Shown in pieces: positions 1 to 5,078 of a stretch of DNA of 6,514 nucleotides. The stretch comes from Thermoleophilia bacterium. Its GTDB lineage: Bacteria > Actinomycetota > Thermoleophilia > Gaiellales > SKUG01. The notes below the pieces were generated by a model, which had not been told where the DNA came from, did not search any database, and was given only the letters and a program-made list of their open reading frames with translations. Numbering within the stretch: position 1 is the first letter of the stretch; each line of letters opens with the position of its first letter. The stretch is taken from contig SKUG01000284.1 in assembly GCA_007122215.1 (NCBI GenBank), forward strand, positions 1-6,514, read 5' to 3'. The translations under genes and the position numbers were made by a program.

Positions 1-225
1 AGCCGTACGTCCAACGTCGGCCCGCTCACCAAGCGCGAGCTCCAGATCGCGGAGCTCGTGGCCCAGGGGCTCAAGAATGCAGAGGTTGCCGAGACCCTCT
101 TCCTTGCGGAGAAGACCGTTGCGGCCCACCTCTCGAACATCTACGGCAAGGTCGGCGTTCGCTCCCGGGTCCAGCTCACGTCGTGGCTGCAGGAGCAGAC
201 CGCGGGCGACGCGGCAGCGTCCTGA
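1..225 (+). CDS. LuxR/NarL-type response regulator or transcription factor, C-terminal HTH (5' partial)
   Basis: Frame 1 is open from the first base to a TGA at 223-225, giving 74 residues of the C-terminal end of a DNA-binding regulator. The fragment is a complete LuxR-type (GerE) helix-turn-helix. LTKRELQIAELVAQG (residues 9-23) is the family's typical first helix. The scaffold helix NAEVAETLFL (26-35) follows, then the recognition helix EKTVAAHLSNIYGKVGV (37-53) and the closing RSRVQL (54-59). A short tail, rich in Ala and acidic residues, ends the protein. The N-terminal sensory or receiver domain lies outside the window, so I cannot tell a two-component NarL/FixJ regulator from a larger LuxR protein. 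The gene converges on the minus-strand LysM/HExxH gene across a 434-base gap, so it is not in an operon with anything shown here. Family assignment is firm; the targets are unknown. Confidence 0.93.
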   Translation, partial: SRTSNVGPLTKRELQIAELVAQGLKNAEVAETLFLAEKTVAAHLSNIYGKVGVRSRVQLTSWLQEQTAGDAAAS

Positions 226-463
226 CCCCCGGCCGCTCCTGCGCTTCGACTCGCCCCGGCTGCTCGGGGAGGTGGCCGTGCCCAACCACCGATCTCTCGC
301 CAGCTGGGCCACGGTGTGCACTCCACCAACTGTGCTGCATCCCGTGGCTCTCCACGTGATCCCGGTGCGCTGGCCCAGCCGTGGCAGCCCAGCAAGCAGC
401 CGCCAGGCGCGAACACCGCATGTCGCACCTGCAGCCTGCGCGCCGCTGGCGGCCAGGGTGGCT

Positions 464-534
464 GGATGGGGTTCCTGCGGGAAACCCTCCCTGTGACAGG
501 GGATGGGATTCCTGCTCATCCTCCACGTGACAGG
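464..534. repeat. Imperfect tandem duplication, two units of about 37 and 34 bases
   Basis: GGATGGGGTTCCTG at 464-477 recurs as GGATGGGATTCCTG at 501-514, with 13 of 14 bases the same. Each copy is followed by a C-rich stretch and then GTGACAGG (493-500 and 527-534). The two units abut. The duplication is non-coding as far as I can judge and overlaps the hairpin at 486-538. Confidence 0.55.
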
Positions 535-538
535 GAGG
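486..538 (-). terminator. Possible stem-loop terminator or structured 3' element
   Basis: CCTCCCTGT (486-494) is perfectly complementary to ACAGGGAGG (530-538). Inside it, GGATG (501-505) can pair with CATCC (517-521), giving a two-tier hairpin. Read on the minus strand, the outer stem is followed by GGTTTCCC, so there is only a three-T run, weak for an intrinsic terminator. It lies about 120 bases beyond the stop of the minus-strand gene. It could end that transcript, protect its 3' end, or be a chance product of the local duplication. Confidence 0.33.
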
Positions 539-659
539 TGGCTGGAGGCCCGGGCGCGCGGCCGATGGAGTCAGCAGGGCCCATGCCTGTACGAAAGGTG
601 GCCCATGCGATGCCCAATCGTACGCGGGTTCGCCAGCACGGCGAGGGTGGCGCCCAGAA

Positions 660-2591
660 TCAGGCGTTGCCCGAGGTGGGGCGTCGCCAGCGCGGGTTCT
701 CCATCGCTGGGTTGGCCTCGGTGGGGCGTCGCCAGCGCGGGTTCTCCATGGCCGGGTTCTCCGAGGTGGGACGTCGCCAGCGCGGGTTCTCCATCGCCGG
801 GTTCTCCGAGGTGGGGCGTCGCCAGCGCGGGTTGTCCTCGGTCGGGCGTCGCCAGCGCGGATTGTCGCCAGCTGGATTCTCCTCGGTGGGACGCCGCCAG
901 CGCGCATCCTCGTCAACGCCGCCACCCGACATCAGGTTGGCGCCAAGCGACTGCACCAGCACCGGGTTGCTGCCCACGTGCGCGTCGACCCGGGCGTGCG
1001 CCTCGTCGAACGGCAGCTTCGTGCCATCCTCGGCAAGCGTCAGCCAGCCACTGAGCGGCGCGAGGTAGCCGGCCTCGAAGCGGGCGCGCTCGCCCTCCTG
1101 GTAGGCCTCGACCTCATAGACGCCGTTGTAGACGCTGACCACGCCATGGACGGCCTGCTCGGCAGCCATGGCGACATCCTCGGCCGGCAGCGGCATGCTG
1201 CCCAGGCGCTCCACGCTGGCATGGGCCTGCTCCACGGCTGCCGACACCGCCGCATCCCGCTCCGCGGTACCTGCCGCATCGGCATGCTGGTCCGCGTGTG
1301 TCAGCTCATGGATGACGGTATCGACCAGGTCGGCCATGAGCCTGTTGTCGGTTGTGCCCGTCAGCTCGCTGGTCTCAATGGCACGCGTCAGTGACTGGAT
1401 CGGCACGAGCGCCGTGCCCTGTGCAGCGTCGTAGACGGCCGAGGCCCCGTCGAGGCCCAGCGCAGACTCGTCGACGAAGCGAACCGTGCCCGAGACGATC
1501 TCGCTGGCCATGCGCTCGGCCGTCTCGACCGCCCCGCGCGCGAGCAGGTCCTCGACCACCTTGTTGGCTATCTCGAGCTGCTCGGCCTCCCTGCGCCGAT
1601 CCTCGGCGTCGCGTCGCGCCTGCTCAGCCTCGTGTGCGAGGCCCATCTGGGCAAGTGCCACGGTCTCGAGCGCCTGCTCGGAGCGCTCTGCCTCCTCGCG
1701 GAGCTCCCTCGCACGCTCGCTGACGGCAGTCTCCGCGGACGGTGCTTCGGCCCAGGCGGGAACCTCGAGCTTCTGCCCGTCCTCGATGAGGTCCGGGTCG
1801 GAGATCTCGTTGTGCTCGAGCAGATCCTCGACCGACAGGCCGAAGCGGGATGCGATGCCCGTGAGGTTCTCGCCGCGGTTGACGGTCACCGTGGAGGTCT
1901 CCCGATCGCTCGCGAGGTCATCGGGGCTGATGCCGATTGAGTCGGCTATCTCCGCCGTGCGCTCCGATGCCGGGGTGGCATCCCGCTCCCCAGCAACATC
2001 GGCCGACCCGGCGGAGCTGGCGGGCCCTGCGCTGCTCGAGTTGCCGGAGGAACCACTCGAAGCGGTTTCCGAATCCTTGCCAGCTGCCTTGTTCCTTGCA
2101 GCCGTGCGGATTGCCTCGCGATCCTGGTCCGGCAGCTTCGCCAGCGTCTCGGGGCTGGGGCCCACCGGAACCCGCTCCGGGCGGGATTCCGCCGCAGCCG
2201 TGTCGGCCTCGCGTGCAGCCCGATCAGCAGTCACCGTTGCTGGCTTGGACGGCTTTGATGACGCGGGCTTCGACGACTCGGGCTTCGACGACTCGGGCTT
2301 GGAGGACTCGGCTGGCTTCGAGGACGCTGGCTTGTCGGCCTCGCGTGCGGCCCGGTCCGCCGTGACCGTCTCGCGGGCGGGGGGCGTGGTGTCATCGGGC
2401 TTCGGAGCCTCCGGTGCCGGCGCGTCGGCCTTCGCCTCGGCAGCCTTGGCCATGGCAAGCAGTCGCTGGTCGGATGGATGGATCCCCGCTGCTGACATCC
2501 CTGACGCCCCCAATGCCTCCTGCACGGTGGTCGGGGTGCGGTACTCCCTCTCGGGCGCTGCCCCGGCTCCCACGCTCCACGCACGGGCCAC
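660..2591 (-). CDS. LysM-domain, HExxH zincin-like protein with C-terminal RWRRPT tandem-repeat tail
   Basis: This is a 643-residue protein with an architecture I do not recognise. Residues 60-215 are low-complexity (Ala, Ser, Pro, Lys, Glu), with SSKP repeats at 87-117 and VTADRAAREAD twice (76-86, 120-130). A LysM domain spans about 234-278 (NRGENLTGIASRFGLSVEDL), normally a peptidoglycan or chitin-type glycan binder. A charged, probably helical or coiled-coil stretch follows (about 290-345). HELTH at 428-432 (bases 1296-1310) fits a zinc-peptidase HExxH. YEVEAYQEG (492-500) contains Glu493 and Glu495, either of which could be the third zinc ligand. Residues 563-643 hold six RWRRPT motifs. 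I see no signal peptide, transmembrane helix or sorting motif, so export is unexplained. The start is a GTG with TAGGG five bases upstream; a later start, for example Met32, would keep every domain. Peptidase activity is inferred from the motif alone. It is transcribed divergently from the 135-residue gene. Confidence 0.88.
   Translation of the reverse strand: MARAWSVGAGAAPEREYRTPTTVQEALGASGMSAAGIHPSDQRLLAMAKAAEAKADAPAPEAPKPDDTTPPARETVTADRAAREADKPASSKPAESSKPESSKPESSKPASSKPSKPATVTADRAAREADTAAAESRPERVPVGPSPETLAKLPDQDREAIRTAARNKAAGKDSETASSGSSGNSSSAGPASSAGSADVAGERDATPASERTAEIADSIGISPDDLASDRETSTVTVNRGENLTGIASRFGLSVEDLLEHNEISDPDLIEDGQKLEVPAWAEAPSAETAVSERARELREEAERSEQALETVALAQMGLAHEAEQARRDAEDRRREAEQLEIANKVVEDLLARGAVETAERMASEIVSGTVRFVDESALGLDGASAVYDAAQGTALVPIQSLTRAIETSELTGTTDNRLMADLVDTVIHELTHADQHADAAGTAERDAAVSAAVEQAHASVERLGSMPLPAEDVAMAAEQAVHGVVSVYNGVYEVEAYQEGERARFEAGYLAPLSGWLTLAEDGTKLPFDEAHARVDAHVGSNPVLVQSLGANLMSGGGVDEDARWRRPTEENPAGDNPRWRRPTEDNPRWRRPTSENPAMENPRWRRPTSENPAMENPRWRRPTEANPAMENPRWRRPTSGNA
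676..908 (-). repeat. In-frame 45-base tandem repeat (six RWRRPT motifs)
   Basis: Six copies of a 23-base core encoding NPRWRRPT begin, on the plus strand, at 676, 721, 766, 811, 841 and 886. Spacing is 45, 45, 45, 30 and 45 bases, so units are 15 residues except for one of 10. The three copies at 676, 721 and 811 have identical cores, the one at 766 differs by one base, and the copies at 841 and 886 differ more. The linkers are mostly SENPAME or EANPAME. All changes keep the reading frame. The pattern suggests recent expansion towards the 3' end of the gene with older copies towards the protein's middle. Confidence 0.95.
2202..2366 (-). repeat. Internal duplication VTADRAAREAD flanking SSKP repeats
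   Basis: Bases 2202-2234 and 2334-2366 are near-identical 33-base copies, 132 bases apart, both encoding VTADRAAREAD. Between them (2241-2333) is a Ser-Lys-Pro-rich run built from SSKP units with Ala or Glu between. The stretch looks like a flexible, extended linker lengthened by in-frame duplication. Confidence 0.85.
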
Positions 2592-2652
2592 CGAATCCCT
2601 ACCCCGCCACCGTACGCCGGGCTGGCATGACCGTAAACGGGGGTCGGGAGCA

Positions 2653-2675
2653 AACTTAGGTGAAACGACCTAGTT
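2653..2675. promoter_or_regulatory. Inverted repeat in the divergent intergenic region (candidate operator or paired -35 elements)
   Basis: AAC-t-TAGGT (2653-2661) and ACCTA-GTT (2668-2675) are inverted copies with one bulged T and a GAAACG centre. The site lies near the middle of the 153-base gap between two divergent start codons. On the plus strand the right arm is followed by GCCGATT (2682-2688), which resembles the GCCGATAA -10 box of sigma-28 (FliA) promoters. On the minus strand the left arm leads into CTCCCGACCC at a similar distance. Either an operator shared by both genes or two outward promoters with similar -35 boxes would fit. The inverted repeat is seen directly; the function is inferred. 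Confidence 0.42.
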
Positions 2676-2744
2676 GGAGTCGCCGATTCCCGGGCATCCT
2701 CATGGTAGGGGCAGGACGGCCCAGACCACCAGGCGGAGGATGAG

Positions 2745-3152
2745 ATGACCGGAGCCAGCAGGAAGCACGACGGATCCGCGGCGGCACCACGAGGGCTCGA
2801 GGCGCCCGATGTCACCGGTGCCTGCGTCGGTGAGGTCATCCGGCGCCACGGCAACCTCGTCGAGCGTCGGACGATCCGTGTCGAGCGCGTGATCGACAGC
2901 TCCGTTGACCTCGCCGTGGCCGACCGCCTGGGCTACCTCTGGACAGGCCGCATGCACCGACAGACGGCAGTGGTCGGGCATGACGGCTGGTACCACCTCG
3001 TCGAGCTCAGCGAGCCGCTGGCGCGCGCCCAGGTGGAGGCCCTTGAGGGCGCGCGCCCACGCGCGAGTGAAGTTGACTTGCTGAGCATCATCGACGGCCG
3101 TGGCGTGCTTCCGGTGTTTCCGGTGGCTGCTGACCGGGGCGTCGGGCGCTGA
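2745..3152 (+). CDS. Hypothetical protein, 135 residues
   Basis: I do not recognise this protein. The start is well supported: GGAGG at 2735-2739 sits five bases before the ATG. The first 20 or so residues are polar and probably disordered. The rest looks like a small globular alpha/beta domain: GEVIRRHGNLVERRTIRVER (about 29-48), a YLWTGRMHRQTAVVGHDGWYHLVEL segment of likely beta strands, a helix from SEPLARAQVEALEG, and a final SEVDLLSIIDGRGVLPVF segment. There is one cysteine near residue 27, no signal peptide and no membrane helix. It is divergent from the LysM/HExxH gene and may share its control region. It lies 156 bases upstream of etfB on the same strand, so read-through into the etf genes is possible, but a separate etf promoter is more likely. 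A role alongside the divergent gene is only a guess from position. Confidence 0.8.
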   Translation: MTGASRKHDGSAAAPRGLEAPDVTGACVGEVIRRHGNLVERRTIRVERVIDSSVDLAVADRLGYLWTGRMHRQTAVVGHDGWYHLVELSEPLARAQVEALEGARPRASEVDLLSIIDGRGVLPVFPVAADRGVGR

Positions 3153-3197
3153 TCCTCAAGCTGCCGTCTGCGGCCGAACCGTCGGGGATCGGACAGG

Positions 3198-3203
3198 TAG
3201 TAT
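3198..3203 (+). promoter_or_regulatory. Candidate -10 element for the etf operon
   Basis: TAGTAT is the most AT-rich hexamer in the 156-base gap before etfB and matches a TANNNT -10 box. No convincing TTGACA-like -35 is found about 17 bases upstream, where the sequence is CGAACC. CGGACA occurs on both sides of it (3190-3195 and 3205-3210). An AGCCG/CGGCT hairpin (3212-3226) follows in the presumed leader. The call rests on position and one hexamer. Confidence 0.27.
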
Positions 3204-3296
3204 CCGGACAAAGCCGACCTCCGGCTGAGGGGACAGCCAGTGGCAGGCCGGAACCCCCGGGATTTCCACTGGGTTCGACCTCGCCGGCCAACCCTT

Positions 3297-3302
3297 GGGG
3301 GA
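3297..3302 (+). promoter_or_regulatory. Ribosome binding site that sets the etfB start
   Basis: GGGGGA ends six bases before the GTG at 3309. It supports the start at VKIAVCVKEVPD, the usual EtfB N-terminus, over the in-frame GTG at 3240, which would add 23 residues not typical of the family. That upstream GTG has its own GAGGGG at 3227-3232, so it cannot be ruled out completely. Confidence 0.6.
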
Positions 3303-3308
3303 ACGTCC

Positions 3309-4091
3309 GTGAAGATCGCCGTCTGCGTGAAGGAGGTGCCCGACGCCGGTGCCTCCCGGCGCCACGATCCAGCAGCCGACCACCGGCTCGTGCGGGACGG
3401 GGATCCCGCGCTCAACCCGTTCGATGCCCATGCCATCGAGGCTGCACTGCAGCACGCAGAGGGCGCTGATGGCGTCACCGTGACGGCCGTCTGCATGGGC
3501 CCGGCAAGCGCCCAGCGCTCGGTGCAGAAGGCCCTGGCGCTCGGCGCCGATGATGCCGTGCTCATCAGCGATGATGCCCTCGCAGGGTCGGACGTGCTCG
3601 GCACCGCACGTGTCCTGGCCGCTGCCATCGAGCGCGGCGGCTACGACCTCGTGCTGATGGGCCAGCAGTCCGCCGATGGCGAGTGCTGGGTGCTGCCAGG
3701 CGTGGTGGCGGCACTGCTGGGCTGGCCCGTGCTGACCCAGGCCGCGAGCCTCAGCATCGAGGACGGCTCGGTCCGGATCGATCGCCAGGCCGAGGCCGGG
3801 TACGAGAAGGTCGGCGCATCGCTGCCCGCCATCGTCTCGGTCAGCGATGCCATCAACGAGCCGCGCTACCCCTCGCTGAAGGCGATCATGGGCGCCAAGC
3901 GCAAGCCCCTCGAGCAGCTCGACCTCGCCGCGCTCGACCTGCCTGCAGGCAGCGTCGGCCAGGACGGGGCGCGCAGCATCGTCCGCTCGGTCGGAGATCC
4001 ACCGCCCCAGCCCGGCGGCACCGTCATCGAGGATGACGGCAGCGCCGCAGACCGCATCGTCGAGTTCCTCCGGGAACGCAACCTCGTCTGA
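3309..4091 (+). CDS. etfB: Electron transfer flavoprotein, beta subunit
   Basis: EtfB pairs with EtfA to form the soluble FAD carrier that takes electrons from acyl-CoA and related dehydrogenases. In non-bifurcating ETFs the beta subunit binds a structural AMP. The 260-residue product has the family landmarks in order: the N-terminal VKIAVCVKEVPD, NPFDAHAIEAAL (36-47), the GPASAQ...QKALALGADDAVLI segment (64-86), GQQSADGECWVLPGVVAALLG (118-138), and the C-terminal signature NEPRYPSLKAIMGAKRKP (183-200). That last segment includes the loop used to dock partner dehydrogenases. Length is normal for the family. The stop codon overlaps the Shine-Dalgarno site of etfA, with nine bases between stop and start, so the two are translationally linked. 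The ETF-QO gene downstream points to a respiratory, quinone-linked ETF rather than a fermentative bifurcating one, but this is inference. Confidence 0.96.
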   Translation: MKIAVCVKEVPDAGASRRHDPAADHRLVRDGDPALNPFDAHAIEAALQHAEGADGVTVTAVCMGPASAQRSVQKALALGADDAVLISDDALAGSDVLGTARVLAAAIERGGYDLVLMGQQSADGECWVLPGVVAALLGWPVLTQAASLSIEDGSVRIDRQAEAGYEKVGASLPAIVSVSDAINEPRYPSLKAIMGAKRKPLEQLDLAALDLPAGSVGQDGARSIVRSVGDPPPQPGGTVIEDDGSAADRIVEFLRERNLV

Positions 4092-4100
4092 GGAGTCACC

Positions 4101-5078
4101 ATGGGATCGCTGCTCGTCTACGTCGAGTCATCCGAAGGACAGTTCACCACAGGATCGCTGGGTGTCGCAGCCAAGGCCGCTGCGCTCGCGGGCGAGCTCT
4201 CGACGAGCGTCACGGCCGTCGTCGTCGGGCCGGGGGCGAGCGAGCGTGCCGCGACGCTCGGCAGCCACGGCGTCGGGCGCGTGCTCGCGGTCGACGGGGC
4301 CCGGGGGGACGAGCCGTCGGCCACCGAGGTCGCCGATGCCGTCGTGGCCGCGGTCCGGGCAGAGTCGCCCCTGCTGGTGATGGCCAATGCGTCCGTGCTG
4401 GGCGCCGAGGTCGCCGGTCTGGTGGCCGGGCGTCTCGGGCTGGGCATCGCCACCGACGCGGTGGATGCGAGCATCAGTGACGGCTCGGTGATCGTCACCA
4501 AGCCCGCGTTCGACGACTCCGTCTGGGTCGAGTGCGGCTGGGCAGGGGAGGGTGAGACCGCAGGCGTCGCGCTCTTCCGTGCGGGCAGCTTCAGCGCCGA
4601 TCCCGTCAACGGTGCCACGGCGGAGGTCGTCGGGATCGAGCCGGAGGGCTCCGAGCGCCACGTCGAGTTCCTCGGCCGGGCAGAGTCCACGGACGAGGGC
4701 GTGGACATCACCCAGGCCGACGTGCTCGTGGGCGCCGGCCGTGGGCTCGGGGGCCCCGACCAGTTCGGGGTGGTCGAGTCCCTCGCCCAGGCGCTCGGTG
4801 GTGCCGTTGCCACCACCCGCGCGGTCGTCGATGCCGGCTGGTACGACTACTCCACCCAGGTCGGGCAGACCGGCAAGACCGTGGCGCCCAAGCTCTACAT
4901 CGCGGCTGGCATCTCGGGCGCGATCCAGCACAAGATCGGCATGCAGTCCTCGGGCACGATCGTGGCCATCAACAAGGACGCGAACGCCCCGATCTTCGAG
5001 TATGCCGACTTCGGGGTCGTCGGTGACCTCTTCGAGGTCCTGCCCAAGCTCGAGCAGGCGATTCGGGAGTCCTCGTGA
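4101..5078 (+). CDS. etfA: Electron transfer flavoprotein, alpha subunit
   Basis: EtfA holds the redox-active FAD of the ETF heterodimer and passes electrons to ETF-QO. The 325-residue product has the usual variable N-terminal domain followed by the conserved FAD-binding domain: GAGRGLGG (211-218), Arg240 and DAGWYDYSTQVGQTGK (244-259), LYIAAGISGAIQH (265-277), IVAINKD (287-293) and APIFEYADFGVVGDL (296-310). These match the family's FAD-contact segments closely, and nothing essential appears missing. The ATG start follows GAGGAG (4090-4095) by five bases, the site overlapping the etfB stop. The 3' end overlaps the next gene by four bases (GTGA), a sign of tight co-translation. Length is typical. 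Confidence 0.97.
   Translation: MGSLLVYVESSEGQFTTGSLGVAAKAAALAGELSTSVTAVVVGPGASERAATLGSHGVGRVLAVDGARGDEPSATEVADAVVAAVRAESPLLVMANASVLGAEVAGLVAGRLGLGIATDAVDASISDGSVIVTKPAFDDSVWVECGWAGEGETAGVALFRAGSFSADPVNGATAEVVGIEPEGSERHVEFLGRAESTDEGVDITQADVLVGAGRGLGGPDQFGVVESLAQALGGAVATTRAVVDAGWYDYSTQVGQTGKTVAPKLYIAAGISGAIQHKIGMQSSGTIVAINKDANAPIFEYADFGVVGDLFEVLPKLEQAIRESS

Larger units (their letters stand above)
226..659. other. 434-base intergenic region between convergent genes, no supported gene
   Basis: Open frames exist on both strands here, as expected at this GC content, but none has a recognisable domain or clear ribosome site, so I call no gene. What is visible is potential structure. CCCCG (254-258) can pair with CGGGG (265-269) shortly after the LuxR stop, but no T-tract follows. 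GCCACGG (308-314) can pair with CCGTGGC (342-348). CTCCACGTGA occurs twice, at 350-359 and 521-530. A stronger structured block at 464-538 is listed separately. I saw no tRNA-like arms and no insertion-sequence ends. The likely role is the shared 3' untranslated and termination region of the two converging genes. Confidence 0.6.

Noticed and set aside
254..269. CCCCG/CGGGG hairpin after the LuxR-type gene as an intrinsic terminator
   Set aside because: The stem is only five pairs and no T-tract follows, so it is too weak to list as a feature at this GC content.
676..908. CRISPR-like array of 23-base repeats with about 22-base spacers
   Set aside because: The spacers are nearly identical to each other, one is only 7 bases, and the whole block is in frame inside a protein gene.
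316..1068. Plus-strand open frame of 250 residues with VGRRQRG repeats
   Set aside because: It is the antisense reading of the RWRRPT repeats. The unit length is a multiple of three, so several frames stay open. The minus strand carries the LysM and HExxH motifs.
1486..2673. Long plus-strand open frame of 395 residues, Ser/Ala-rich
   Set aside because: It is antisense to the LysM/HExxH gene, has no domain, and its composition is what a high-GC shadow frame gives.
3240..3308. Upstream GTG giving EtfB 23 extra residues
   Set aside because: The extension is unlike EtfB N-termini, and the GTG at 3309 has a well-placed ribosome site and begins the canonical VKIAVCVKEVPD. A GAGGGG before 3240 leaves slight doubt.
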